Assembly (NCBI GenBank): GCA_949383255.1
Contig: CASJPF010000004.1
Span: 62,001 to 126,000, forward strand
From: Lachnospiraceae bacterium
GTDB lineage: Bacteria > Bacillota > Clostridia > Lachnospirales > Lachnospiraceae
DNA: 64,000 nt
Reading direction: 5' to 3'
In this document: piece by piece, positions 27,846 to 36,789 of the stretch
How the letters are laid out: every line of letters begins with the position of its first letter
Numbering within the stretch: position 1 is the stretch's first letter
Program-made: the position numbers and the translations under genes
Notes under the pieces: model-generated
Seen by the model: the letters and a program-made list of their open reading frames with translations, nothing else
Told to the model about the DNA's origin: nothing
The model's database searches: none

Positions 27846-27993
27846 ATGAAGAGACAGGGATGCACAAAGACGATAAAATGTCATAGATAGCTAAATTTTT
27901 GGCGAAATTGTACAAATAGGTATAGGTGGCAGCTTATGGAGGTCGAGCAAAACTGTTAGGCAGAGAAAATTGAATAGGAAGGAATGATTCAAA

Positions 27994-29724
27994 ATGAGAA
28001 AACATATTAGTATCAAGGTCTACTCCATGCTTACAGCACTGCTTGTTATTTTTCTGGTGTATGCATATTTTTCTTCCAGAGGAATATTAAATGCCAAAGA
28101 TGCAGTCACACAAATATCAAATACTTATATGCAGTTGTTGGTACAAAATGAAATTGTGACAAAGAATATGACAGAAGCTCGTCTGTATGGGAACTTGATT
28201 GTGCTTTTTCCGAGTGAGGAGTCAGCAACAAGACTAGCAGGTAGTGTTTCAGATGTATTAGATCCTATTGATGCTGCCTTTTCTGTTATGGAAGAATTGT
28301 GCGCCAATGCGCACAACACACAACTGACACAAGCACTGCAAGAATACAAAAAACAATACGCTCCTCTCAAGGAAAATATTACACATGTTGCAAGTTTGTA
28401 CCTGGCAGGAGAGAAGGAAAGCGCTGTGACAATGAATGCACAGATGCGTGAGATTGTGTTGGCTATGCAAGAGAAACAGACGATATTTGCCGAAACTTTA
28501 AATAGTACATCACAGGAATTGTCAGATAAACGAATCGCAGAAGCCTCCTCATTATACACAGCGGCTATGATAATCAGTGTGGTATTTACTGCGGTGACAA
28601 TTCTGATGATTTTAGTAGTCAGTCTTTCGATTGTAAGACCGGCAAAAAATGCGACGGAACAACTTAACAAAATTATACGTGATATTCAAAGTAATAATGG
28701 AGATCTGACACAGCGCATTGATGTAAAGACACAAGACGAAGTTGGACAGCTGGTCGGTGGTGTCAATAATTTTGTTGATCAGCTTCAGATGATTATGAAA
28801 AAAATTCAGACTAGTTCTGACAATATGGATGCACATGTTGGAGATATCAATGAAAATATTAGGCAGTCAGAGTCGAGTGCGAGTGATGTATCCGCTACTA
28901 TGGAACAGATGTCAGCAAGCATGGAAGAGATTTCTGCAACGCTTGATCAGATTTCACAGGGTTCTCAAAATGTTCTTGAGCTTGCAAAGGATATGCGCGG
29001 CAGGGCAGAGGAGGGCTCAGGATTGGTTAGCGATATTCGGAATAAAGCGCAAAATTTCAGGTCTGAGGCAGTCAACAGCAAGAAGAATACAATTGGAATG
29101 ATGACTTCCAACAGGGAACTTTTGGAGGTCGCAATAGAGAACAGCCGCAGTGTAGAGAAAATTAACAGCCTCACTAGTGAGATATTAAGCATTTCTAGTC
29201 AGACCAATTTGCTGGCATTGAACGCTTCTATTGAGGCAGCGCGTGCAGGAGAGGCGGGCAAAGGGTTTTCTGTTGTTGCGGATGAGATTCGTGTGCTTGC
29301 TGACAACAGCCGTGATACAGCAAATAATATTCAGCATATTAGTGTAGCTGTGACACAGGCGGTGGAGGAGTTGGCGCGCGATGCAAATGAAATGCTGAAT
29401 TTTATTGATACAGCAGTTCTTGTTGATTACGATAAATTTGTTGATATTGCAAGTCAATATCATGATGATGCGGATAATATTGATAATATGCTTGGTGATT
29501 TCAATCATAAGTCGCAAAATCTTGAAGAGACCATATCACAAATTACAAGTGGCATTGATGGTATCAACACTGCAGTGGAGGAGAATGCGCAAGGAGTCAC
29601 TATTGTCGCAAACAATACCTCTCAGTTGGTGGAATCCTTGGCTGGCATTCGGGAACGCGCAGAGAACAACAAGGAGATTTCAGACAAGTTGAAGGAAGAG
29701 GTACATTTATTTAAAAACATATAG
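27994..29724 (+). CDS. Methyl-accepting chemotaxis protein
   Basis: A 576-residue transmembrane chemoreceptor. TM1 lies at about 10-28, and an extracellular four-helix-bundle type sensor at about 29-185. TM2 is at about 187-212 ([21 protein letters not shown]), followed by a HAMP domain (about 212-270) and a long coiled-coil signalling domain. Its hairpin tip [20 protein letters not shown] (about 411-430) binds CheA and CheW. The sensor does not reveal the ligand. The maltodextrin operon downstream has its own control region, so a link with sugar taxis is only a possibility. Its presence implies a motile organism. Confidence 0.92.
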   Translation: MRKHISIKVYSMLTALLVIFLVYAYFSSRGILNAKDAVTQISNTYMQLLVQNEIVTKNMTEARLYGNLIVLFPSEESATRLAGSVSDVLDPIDAAFSVMEELCANAHNTQLTQALQEYKKQYAPLKENITHVASLYLAGEKESAVTMNAQMREIVLAMQEKQTIFAETLNSTSQELSDKRIAEASSLYTAAMIISVVFTAVTILMILVVSLSIVRPAKNATEQLNKIIRDIQSNNGDLTQRIDVKTQDEVGQLVGGVNNFVDQLQMIMKKIQTSSDNMDAHVGDINENIRQSESSASDVSATMEQMSASMEEISATLDQISQGSQNVLELAKDMRGRAEEGSGLVSDIRNKAQNFRSEAVNSKKNTIGMMTSNRELLEVAIENSRSVEKINSLTSEILSISSQTNLLALNASIEAARAGEAGKGFSVVADEIRVLADNSRDTANNIQHISVAVTQAVEELARDANEMLNFIDTAVLVDYDKFVDIASQYHDDADNIDNMLGDFNHKSQNLEETISQITSGIDGINTAVEENAQGVTIVANNTSQLVESLAGIRERAENNKEISDKLKEEVHLFKNI

Positions 29725-29735
29725 TTGATACATAT

Positions 29736-29771
29736 AAAAAGTTCTTGCATTGGCTGTGCAGGAACTTTTTT
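29736..29771 (+). terminator. Terminator after the chemoreceptor gene
   Basis: A 14-bp stem (29736-29749 with 29757-29770, one G-U pair) ends in a run of six T residues. Confidence 0.75.
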
Positions 29772-30062
29772 CAACTTCTTTCTTTAAGTAATGTTTAATA
29801 AATAATTTGTATTCTGAATAAAATTTTTATAAAATTTACACATTACGAAAAAAAACGAAAAAAATTATGTGCGCAATTCACAAATCCAAATATAATTTAT
29901 CGTCAATATTTCCCATTGAAAATAAAGTGCACAATTGATAATATTAAATCATGATAAAGTTACAGCAGATTTAATCATTCATAAATTAATTTTTGGTTAA
30001 AAATGATTTATGAGATGAACCGCGGAAAGAAAAGGAGATGCGGTTTTCTATTATAGAATTGA

Positions 30063-30110
30063 TTGGTATCGTTTCCAATGTTTGAAAATGCGCAGAAAAC
30101 GATGATTTCC
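30063..30110 (+). promoter_or_regulatory. LacI-type operator upstream of the maltodextrin operon
   Basis: TTGGTATCGTTTCCAA (30063-30078) is a near-palindrome centred on CG, typical of LacI/GalR-family operators. A second, weaker element, GAAAACGATGATTTCC (30095-30110), lies 32 bases further on and resembles a cre site. The 536-base gap from 29725 to 30260 is otherwise very AT-rich and shows no gene. A MalR-type repressor gene is not in the window. Confidence 0.5.
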
Positions 30111-30260
30111 GCTATGGTAATTCTGTACAATATGTTGGAAAATAAAATAAAAAAATGAAAAGAACTTAGCAACTTTTTATAACACAGATTATTATAATCC
30201 TGCACAGGGATTTAATAATATAAAATTACAAATTATATTTAGCAAGGAGAGGTAGAGAAT

Positions 30261-31628
30261 ATGAAAAAGCGAGTATTAGCATTAGCAATGTCAACCGCAA
30301 TGATCGCATCTGTGCTGACAGCATGTGGCGGTGGAAAGGACACACCAGCACAGGACACAAACAATGCAGCAGATAACACTGCAGCTGCCAACAACACAGC
30401 AACGGATAACAACGCCCCTGCTGAAAATAATGCGGCGGATAACAACGCAGCAGATAACACTGCAGCGGACAATCAGACGATGGATTTTGGCAGTGGCGAG
30501 ATTAAAATCTGGGTTCCTGATGCGGTAACTGGTGTGACACAGACATTGGCGGATTCCTTCTTTAGTGAGCATCCAGAAATGGCTGGTTATACAGTGAAAA
30601 TTGAGCCAATGGGTGAGGGTGATGCAGCCGGCAAAGTAATTATGGATGTAGAGGCAGCACCAGATCTCTATGCATTTGCACAGGATCAGATGGCACGTCT
30701 TGTTGCGGCGGGTGCACTAACTACGATTAGTGGTGATTATGCTACATTTGTGCAGGACTCTAACGATTCAGGTGCAGCGGCGGCAGCGAAGGTAGGTAAT
30801 GAAGTCTATGCATTTCCACTGACTTCTGATAACGGATATTTCCTGTATTATGATAAGAGCGTTGTCACGGATCCTTCTTCATTAGAGCAGATTGTGGCAG
30901 ACTGTGAAGCAGCCGGCAAGAATTTCTATTTTGATACGGGAAGCTGGTATCAGACAGCATTCTTCTTTGGCGCAGGCTGTGAGCTGACATTTGATACAGA
31001 TGAAGATGGAAACTTTACAGGAATCAACAATACATATGCATCTGAGAATGGACTGAAAGCGATGAAAGCGATCAGACAGATGTCAGAATCAAAGATTTAT
31101 ATGGACGGTTCTTCGGTTGGTGACGCTGTAAATTGGGCGGCAATTGTGGATGGTACATGGGATTCTTCTTCTGCAAAAGAAGTTTTGGGCGAGAATTATG
31201 CATGTGCAAAGCTTCCTAGCTTTACAGTAGATGGCGAGACATTCCAGTTAGGCGGTTTCGGCGGATTTAAGCTTATGGGTGTTAAACCGCAGGCAGAAGC
31301 TGGAAAATTGGTAGTTTGTCTGGAACTTGCAAAGTACTTATCTGACACAGACGCACAGTTGACACGTTTCAACGAAGTTGGTTGGGGTCCCTCTAATGTG
31401 AAGGCACAGGAAGATCCAGCAGTACAGGGTGACGAGGCTCTTTCAGCGCTTCGTGAACAGCTTCAATATACGGTTCCACAGGGACAGTATCCGGGCGAGT
31501 ACTGGTCAGAGGCAGATGCACTTGGTGAGACAATCTGCGAAAGCAGTTTGCCCGTGGAATTGCATTTCTTGCCGTTGAAATTCTCTATATTTGGTATATT
31601 GTGTCTTTTGGCGCAAGCTATCTTGTGA
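30261..31628 (+). CDS. Maltodextrin-type ABC solute-binding lipoprotein with disrupted C-terminus
   Basis: A sugar-binding lipoprotein of the MalE type. The signal peptide ends in the lipobox LTAC, giving Cys22. A low-complexity Asn/Ala/Asp/Thr linker (about 30-75, repeated AADN units) leads to the binding domain starting at IKIWVPDAVTGV. Up to about residue 422 (YWSEADALGETI) it follows the family. After that the frame reads CESSLPVELHF..., which is the out-of-frame translation of MalF transmembrane helix 1. The natural last helix is therefore missing, so binding or stability may be impaired. The start has AAGGAGAGG upstream. Confidence 0.85.
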   Translation: MKKRVLALAMSTAMIASVLTACGGGKDTPAQDTNNAADNTAAANNTATDNNAPAENNAADNNAADNTAADNQTMDFGSGEIKIWVPDAVTGVTQTLADSFFSEHPEMAGYTVKIEPMGEGDAAGKVIMDVEAAPDLYAFAQDQMARLVAAGALTTISGDYATFVQDSNDSGAAAAAKVGNEVYAFPLTSDNGYFLYYDKSVVTDPSSLEQIVADCEAAGKNFYFDTGSWYQTAFFFGAGCELTFDTDEDGNFTGINNTYASENGLKAMKAIRQMSESKIYMDGSSVGDAVNWAAIVDGTWDSSSAKEVLGENYACAKLPSFTVDGETFQLGGFGGFKLMGVKPQAEAGKLVVCLELAKYLSDTDAQLTRFNEVGWGPSNVKAQEDPAVQGDEALSALREQLQYTVPQGQYPGEYWSEADALGETICESSLPVELHFLPLKFSIFGILCLLAQAIL

Positions 31629-32809
31629 AGTTCGGGTCTCTTGGAACTGTTGCAACCCATGAGGAACCTGCTTATTTCAACGGAATAGAAATTGGAAAGA
31701 CAACTGTGTTTGGTGATAACAGCTTCCTGATTCTGTTATTCAGCGTAATGACGTTATTTATTACTGTATTATTTATTATTATTTGGTATATTAATGTTAA
31801 AAACAATTATGAGTCACAGTTAAAGTTAGAAGCTGGAAAAGAGCTTCCAAGCAACAAACAGGATTTGAGCAGTCTGTTAGACCACAACTTCGACAAAACA
31901 CTTCTTTCAATTCCCGTACTTGGCGTGTTTATGTTTGTTGTAGTGCCAATTGTTTTTATGATTTTGGTTGCATTTACTAATTATGATGCAACACATCAGC
32001 CACCTACCAATCTGTTTACATGGGTGGGATTTGAAAATTTTAAGAACTTACTTTCCATAGGAGGTTCGGGCTTTGGCTCCACTTTCTTTACCATTTTAAT
32101 ATGGACATTAGTATGGGCATTTTTTGCAACTTTCCTTAATTATTTTGGAGGTATGGCAGTTGCAATTCTAATAAACAAGAAGGGTATTAAATTTAAAAAA
32201 TTATGGAGGACAATTCTTGTAATGACAATTGCGGTTCCGCAGTTTGTATCACTCCTCTATATTGGTAAGATGTTTGCAAAGGACGGATTGATTAATGGTT
32301 ATCTGATGAAATGGGGATGGATTGACAGTGCAATTCCATTCTGGACCGATCCGCTATTGGCAAAGATTACAATTATTATTATCAATGTGTGGGTTGGTAT
32401 ACCATATGTAATGCTAATCACCACAGGACTTCTGATGAATATTCCAGAAGATTTATATGAGAGTGCACGTATTGATGGTGCCAATCCATTTCAGATGTTT
32501 ATGAAAATTACGCTGCCGTACATGCTTTTTGTGACAGGTCCTTATCTGCTGACATCATTTACAGGCAACTTAAACAACTTCAATGTAATATATTTGCTTA
32601 CGACTGGTTCGCCGTTGAGCACAGAATTGACTGGTGGTGCAGGACGAACAGATTTGTTGATTACATGGCTGTATAAGCTGACTGTTAATGACACGAATTA
32701 TCGAATGGCAGCCGTGATTGGTATTATGGTATTTGTAGTGACAGCAGTAATCTCACTGGTAGTTTACAATATCTTACCATCAGTTAAAGATGAGGAGGGA
32801 TTCCAATAA
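31601..32809 (+). CDS. malF: Maltose-type ABC permease MalF, 5'-truncated
   Basis: Inner-membrane permease of a maltodextrin ABC importer. The first usual start is GTG 31601, but the frame is open back to 31529 and already reads RKQFARGIAFLAVEILYIWYI, which is transmembrane helix 1 of this family. The stop at 31526 lies inside the binding-protein gene. The initiation region and roughly the first 50 residues seen in relatives are missing. The rest is complete, including the ABC-permease EAA loop (YESARIDGANPFQMFMKITLP) and the C-terminal helices. It ends with TAATG overlapping malG. I regard it as a probable loss-of-function allele or an assembly collapse. Confidence 0.82.
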   Translation: MSFGASYLVKFGSLGTVATHEEPAYFNGIEIGKTTVFGDNSFLILLFSVMTLFITVLFIIIWYINVKNNYESQLKLEAGKELPSNKQDLSSLLDHNFDKTLLSIPVLGVFMFVVVPIVFMILVAFTNYDATHQPPTNLFTWVGFENFKNLLSIGGSGFGSTFFTILIWTLVWAFFATFLNYFGGMAVAILINKKGIKFKKLWRTILVMTIAVPQFVSLLYIGKMFAKDGLINGYLMKWGWIDSAIPFWTDPLLAKITIIIINVWVGIPYVMLITTGLLMNIPEDLYESARIDGANPFQMFMKITLPYMLFVTGPYLLTSFTGNLNNFNVIYLLTTGSPLSTELTGGAGRTDLLITWLYKLTVNDTNYRMAAVIGIMVFVVTAVISLVVYNILPSVKDEEGFQ

Positions 32810-33660
32810 TGACAAGTAAGAAAAAAATTTCAAATGCAATTACTTATGTTGTGTTGGTATTGATTAGCATTATCTGGCTGTTCCCGTTTGTATGTCTAGT
32901 GCTGCAAAGTTTTCGTTCTTATAATGAAATGGGCGGCGGCATGGTTGATTATATCATTCCGAAAAAATTTTCATTGGATTCATACAAGTTCCTCTTTGAT
33001 CCGAGCAGCAATTTTATAAGCTGGTATAAAAATACACTGATTATCTCTGTTTTTGTGACAATTGGTCAGACGATCTTTGTGCTTTGTACGAGTTATGTAC
33101 TTTCGAGAATGCGCTTTAAAGGGCGCGAGCTTTTGATGAGATTCTGGCTAATCCTTGGAATGTTCCCGGGATTCTTAAGCATGATTTGTCTCTACTTCCT
33201 GTTAAAGCAGTTTGGACTGACACAGGAGGGGGCGGTTCCCGGATTAATTTTGATTAGCGTTGCAAGTTCTGGTATGGGATATTATATTTGTAAGGGTTTC
33301 TTCGACACACTTCCAAAAGCGTTGGATGAGGCGGCGAGAATTGATGGTGCAACAAGAGCACAGATTTTCTTTGGCATGATTATTCCGCTTGCAAAGCCAA
33401 TCATTATTTATCAGGCGTTAGTAGCATTTATGGGACCGTGGTGTGATTATGTGTTTGCTTCTTATGTGGCATCTGGTACGAGTGCTAGTTACAATGTTGC
33501 TGTAGGTCTGCAAAGATGGTTGTTTACAGGCGACTATCAGGGTTATTTTACAAGGTTCTGCGCCGGCGGCGTGTTGGTTGCAGTGCCAGTTACAATCTTG
33601 TTTATGTGCTTACAGAAGTACTATGTAGAAGGTGTGACTGGCGGTGCTGTAAAGGGTTAA
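32809..33660 (+). CDS. malG: Maltose-type ABC permease MalG
   Basis: Second permease subunit of the maltodextrin importer, 283 residues and six predicted transmembrane helices. The EAA loop that docks to the ATPase reads ALDEAARIDGATRAQIFFGMIIPLAKP (given here as its parts DEAARIDGAT and MIIPLAKP, about residues 175-196). The start overlaps the malF stop by one base and has a GAGGAGGG site. No ATP-binding subunit gene is present in the window, so a shared MsmX/MalK-like ATPase elsewhere is expected. Confidence 0.93.
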   Translation: MTSKKKISNAITYVVLVLISIIWLFPFVCLVLQSFRSYNEMGGGMVDYIIPKKFSLDSYKFLFDPSSNFISWYKNTLIISVFVTIGQTIFVLCTSYVLSRMRFKGRELLMRFWLILGMFPGFLSMICLYFLLKQFGLTQEGAVPGLILISVASSGMGYYICKGFFDTLPKALDEAARIDGATRAQIFFGMIIPLAKPIIIYQALVAFMGPWCDYVFASYVASGTSASYNVAVGLQRWLFTGDYQGYFTRFCAGGVLVAVPVTILFMCLQKYYVEGVTGGAVKG

Positions 33661-33742
33661 GGCATATTTATGATGTTTCAATTGAAAGCTATCTGAAAAT
33701 ATGGTCTTGATAAAGAGAAAAAAGAAAATAAGTAGCGCGTTT

Positions 33743-33778
33743 GAACGACTCCTGTTATTATTATAACAGGAGTCGTTC
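33743..33778. terminator. Perfect 16-bp hairpin between malG and the amylase gene
   Basis: Arms 33743-33758 and 33763-33778 are perfectly complementary with a 4-nt loop. There is no T-run on either side, so it may be an RNA stability element or an operator rather than a terminator. Confidence 0.55.
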
Positions 33779-33823
33779 TGGAATATGCCTGCAATACAAG
33801 ATAATGAAATGGGAGGGATAGGT

Positions 33824-35551
33824 ATGCACAAAAAATTTGGAAAGCGTTTACTAAGTGTCACAATGTCAGCTCTGGTGGTATTGAATTTTTGTAGTTGTGG
33901 CAGCACAGAAGATGTGGTGGCACAGGAGATGGAGTCTGTTGTAGAAAATACTTCTGATTTGGAAACAGATGCCACAGAACCTGAGGAGGAAGAGGATACA
34001 GAGAGTACAGAAGAAGATATGGAAATTGTTGGTGCGATTCCATATGATTATGAACAGGAATTAAATATTATTGATGATAACTATAGAAATTATTATGAGA
34101 TTTTTGTTTATTCTTTCTATGACTCTGATGGAGATGGGATTGGAGACCTAAATGGAGTTACAGAGAAGCTAGATTATATTGAGGAGATGGGCTTTAATGG
34201 AATATGGTTGATGCCAATTATGCAATCCACAACATATCACAAATATGATGTGGTAGATTATTGCTCTATTGATGAAGAATATGGCACAATAGAAGACTTT
34301 GAGAATTTGGTGGATGAGTGCCATGAAAGAGGGATTCGTGTTGTGATTGATTTTGTTATTAATCATTCGTCGTCACAACATCAATGGTTTGTAGATGCGT
34401 GTGACTATTTGAGAGAACTTCCAGAAGGGCAGGAACCAGATTTGGATGAGTGCCCTTATGTGGATTATTATCACTTTATAGAGGAACAGGTTAGCGGAAC
34501 CTATTATCCTGTTAGCGGAACAAACTGGTATTATGAAGGTGAATTTTGGTCGGAGATGCCCGATTTTAACCTTGCAAGTGAGTCGCTTCGGGCAGAACTT
34601 GAAGAGATATCTAACTTTTGGCTTGATATGGGAGTAGATGGTTTCCGAATGGATGCTGCCTTGCATTTTGAGGAAAACGATACAGAGTTTAATACAGAAG
34701 CACTTGATTGGCTGTACAGTTATTGCACTGACCTGAATCCTGATTTTTATATGGTGTCAGAGGTGTGGGCAAACAAGGCAACCATTGCAGATTACTATGC
34801 GAGCGGAACACCGAGTATGTTTAATTTTGATGTAGCGGGCGCGGAAGGAAAGCTGATTAAAGCGGCGAGGGGGGCATATAAAGCAGCGAATTTTGTGGAA
34901 AGTATGGTTGAGTATCAGACAGATTATGCAGAACAGAATCCGGATTATATTGATGCACCGTTTATAGCCAATCATGATATGGCGCGTGTTGCCAATAATC
35001 TTATGAAAGATGCTAATGATATGAAAATGGCGTGTGGTCTATTAATGACAATGAATGGAAGTCCGTTTGTGTATTATGGTGAGGAGATTGGAATGTCAAG
35101 CTCTGGGACAAAAGATGAGAACAAACGTTTACCAATGATTTGGTCAGATGTAGATACTGCGGGTATGACAGATGGTCCTATGGATGCAGACAGAGATATT
35201 GTCAGTGCGTTTGCAGGTGTAGAACAGCAGCAAAAGGACCCCTATTCTATTCTAAACTATTATAAAAGGGCTGTACGTCTTAGAAATGAGAATCCTGAGA
35301 TTGCGCGGGGAGAAATTGAAATTATTGAGGAGTTGACTGAGGGAAATCAAGCAGTGATTACAAAGACTTATGAGGATAGCACAATTGCCATTGCATATAA
35401 TACATCGGATGAAGTGGTGGAAATAAATTTTGCGGACACTGTGCTTAGTGATATGGAAATCTGTGGATATTTGACTTTAAATGGGGAAGTGGTAGAGCTT
35501 GATACAGAAGTGTTGTCAATGCCTGCACAGTCTATTTGTATTCTAAAATAA
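33824..35551 (+). CDS. GH13 alpha-amylase family lipoprotein
   Basis: An extracellular alpha-glucan hydrolase anchored as a lipoprotein. The start at 33824 (GGGAGGG site) gives a signal peptide ending FCSC, with Cys25 as lipid-modified residue, and then a strongly acidic linker (Glu/Asp/Thr/Ser, about 30-70). All four GH13 regions are present: DFVINH, GFRMDAALHF with the nucleophile Asp277, VSEVW with the acid/base Glu313, and FIANHD with Asp385. A C-terminal beta domain follows. Placed after the maltodextrin permease genes, it probably supplies maltodextrins to the importer. Confidence 0.93.
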   Translation: MHKKFGKRLLSVTMSALVVLNFCSCGSTEDVVAQEMESVVENTSDLETDATEPEEEEDTESTEEDMEIVGAIPYDYEQELNIIDDNYRNYYEIFVYSFYDSDGDGIGDLNGVTEKLDYIEEMGFNGIWLMPIMQSTTYHKYDVVDYCSIDEEYGTIEDFENLVDECHERGIRVVIDFVINHSSSQHQWFVDACDYLRELPEGQEPDLDECPYVDYYHFIEEQVSGTYYPVSGTNWYYEGEFWSEMPDFNLASESLRAELEEISNFWLDMGVDGFRMDAALHFEENDTEFNTEALDWLYSYCTDLNPDFYMVSEVWANKATIADYYASGTPSMFNFDVAGAEGKLIKAARGAYKAANFVESMVEYQTDYAEQNPDYIDAPFIANHDMARVANNLMKDANDMKMACGLLMTMNGSPFVYYGEEIGMSSSGTKDENKRLPMIWSDVDTAGMTDGPMDADRDIVSAFAGVEQQQKDPYSILNYYKRAVRLRNENPEIARGEIEIIEELTEGNQAVITKTYEDSTIAIAYNTSDEVVEINFADTVLSDMEICGYLTLNGEVVELDTEVLSMPAQSICILK

Positions 35552-35556
35552 AGAGC

Positions 35557-35593
35557 AAAAGGCGAAAAGTTTTTAACCTTTCGCCTTTTTTAG
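35557..35593 (+). terminator. Terminator after the amylase gene
   Basis: The arm AAAAGGCGAAAAG (35557-35569) pairs with CCTTTCGCCTTTTTT (35577-35591), six base pairs of which are GC-rich, and runs into T residues. Confidence 0.8.
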
Positions 35594-35614
35594 CTGACTT
35601 GTGATTTTGCAATC

Positions 35615-35643
35615 TTGTATTTTTTATAAAAGTATATTATAGT
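35615..35643 (+). promoter_or_regulatory. Promoter of the histidine phosphatase gene
   Basis: TTGTAT (35615-35620), a 17-bp spacer and TATAGT (35638-35643). Confidence 0.55.
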
Positions 35644-35703
35644 ATTTATGGAGTTGTTCTATTATAGATTCCAAAAGGCTATATATTGTGTATGGAGGAA
35701 GAA

Positions 35704-36315
35704 ATGAAGCTGTATTTGATACGCCACGGAGAGACAGAATGGAATGTAAAGAGACGTTTTCAGGGAAGATCGGATATTCCGTTGAATGAGGAAGGGCGTA
35801 GACTTGCCCGCATAACGGCACAAGCGCTTGTCGGGGTACCGTTTTCAAGAATATATACAAGTCCTTTAAAGAGGGCGTATGAGACAGCAATGATTATAAA
35901 GGGGGAACGGGATATTCCTGTAATTGAAGAGCCAAGAATTATTGAGATTAGTTTTGGAGAGTACGAAGGGCTTTGCTGTGGGAAGGACAATTATAATATT
36001 CCCGATCCTGCGTTTATGAATTTTTTTGACAAGCCAGAAGCATATCAGCCTCCAAAGGGCGCCGAGTCAATAATGGAATTAAAAGTAAGAACTGGTGATT
36101 TTTTGCAGGAAATTGTGCATAATAAGAGTATGCACAATGAAACAATATTGGTGTCAACACATGGAGCTGCTCTGCGTGGACTTTTGTCAAATATGCGTGG
36201 AATTGGCATTGAGGATTTCTGGAAGGGCGGTGTGCATAAAAACTGTGCAGTTACCATTGTGGAAGTAAATTATGGTCAGACACTAATAATAGAAGAGGGA
36301 AAAACATATTATTAG
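35704..36315 (+). CDS. Histidine phosphatase family protein
   Basis: A 203-residue phosphoglycerate mutase-like phosphatase. The phosphorylated histidine is in LIRHGETEW (His9). The second arginine and acid are in TSPLKRAYETA and SFGEYEGL, and the second catalytic histidine is in VSTHGAALRG. The substrate cannot be predicted. Relatives dephosphorylate cobalamin precursors, sugar phosphates or 3-phosphoglycerate. I start at ATG 35704 with a GGAGG site, not at the TTG at 35686. The next small gene follows after 28 bases and is probably co-transcribed. Confidence 0.88.
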   Translation: MKLYLIRHGETEWNVKRRFQGRSDIPLNEEGRRLARITAQALVGVPFSRIYTSPLKRAYETAMIIKGERDIPVIEEPRIIEISFGEYEGLCCGKDNYNIPDPAFMNFFDKPEAYQPPKGAESIMELKVRTGDFLQEIVHNKSMHNETILVSTHGAALRGLLSNMRGIGIEDFWKGGVHKNCAVTIVEVNYGQTLIIEEGKTYY

Positions 36316-36343
36316 AAATAAAACGAAAGAAGGCGTCACAACT

Positions 36344-36643
36344 TTGGAAAATGAGTATAGTAAAGTAAAAGTAAACAATGAGATAGATTTCTGCTCTGTC
36401 ACAGATCCAGAGACAAAGACAATGCTGGAAAAGGCGTTTATGAAAGCGAGAGTTTCCTATTTTCTCAGATGGGAGAAGCCAAGTATTTTTTCTAAAATTT
36501 TTGGTGGAGGAAAGGTAAGAATTGTATTTTGCATTAATTCTGCACAGCTTGAGACGGCGGATAGAGTGCTGGAGACACTTGGAGAGATTAATGGAGAGAT
36601 AAAGATGCTGCGGACAAAATCCAATAATAAAATTGGGTTTTAA
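36344..36643 (+). CDS. Small conserved protein of unknown function
   Basis: A 99-residue protein that I cannot name. It starts at TTG with a GAAGG site, after a 28-base gap from the phosphatase gene. It has the pattern of a mixed alpha/beta fold (EIDFCSVTDPETKTMLEKAF; KVRIVFCINSAQLETADRVLETLG) and no signal or membrane segment. The two beta-alpha units could form an ACT- or ferredoxin-like fold, but that is a guess. Confidence 0.65.
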   Translation: MENEYSKVKVNNEIDFCSVTDPETKTMLEKAFMKARVSYFLRWEKPSIFSKIFGGGKVRIVFCINSAQLETADRVLETLGEINGEIKMLRTKSNNKIGF

Positions 36644-36673
36644 AAAAGAAGTGGGAAGCTCACTTCTTTTTTA
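36642..36673 (+). terminator. Terminator after the small conserved gene
   Basis: Arms AAAAAAGAAGTG and CACTTCTTTTTT, with a short loop, overlap the stop codon and run directly into repeat copy D. Confidence 0.75.
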
Positions 36674-36762
36674 TGCGCAGATCCGTGCAGAGGAGGTAAG
36701 TTACTAACATGGTGCACAGGTCGCGCGGCGAGTAGGGGAAAAATTTTTCCCTACTCGATTAC
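36674..36762 (+). repeat. Dispersed intergenic repeat, copy D (diverged)
   Basis: It starts TGCGCAGATCCGTGC directly after the terminator. Its central part is diverged, with TGCA/TGCA-type pairing instead of the usual small hairpin. The distal module is well kept: CGAGTAGGGGAAAA (36729-36742) pairs with TTTTTCCCTACTCG (36744-36757), followed by ATTACA as in the other copies. It lies between two convergent genes. Confidence 0.6.
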
Positions 36763-36789
36763 ATACAGGCAACTAAAGAGAAAAAGGGT

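Noticed and set aside
27582-27993. Flagellar-sigma promoter before the chemoreceptor gene
   Set aside because: Only isolated CGATAA-like pieces occur without a TAAA element at the right distance. A SigA-type promoter fits better.
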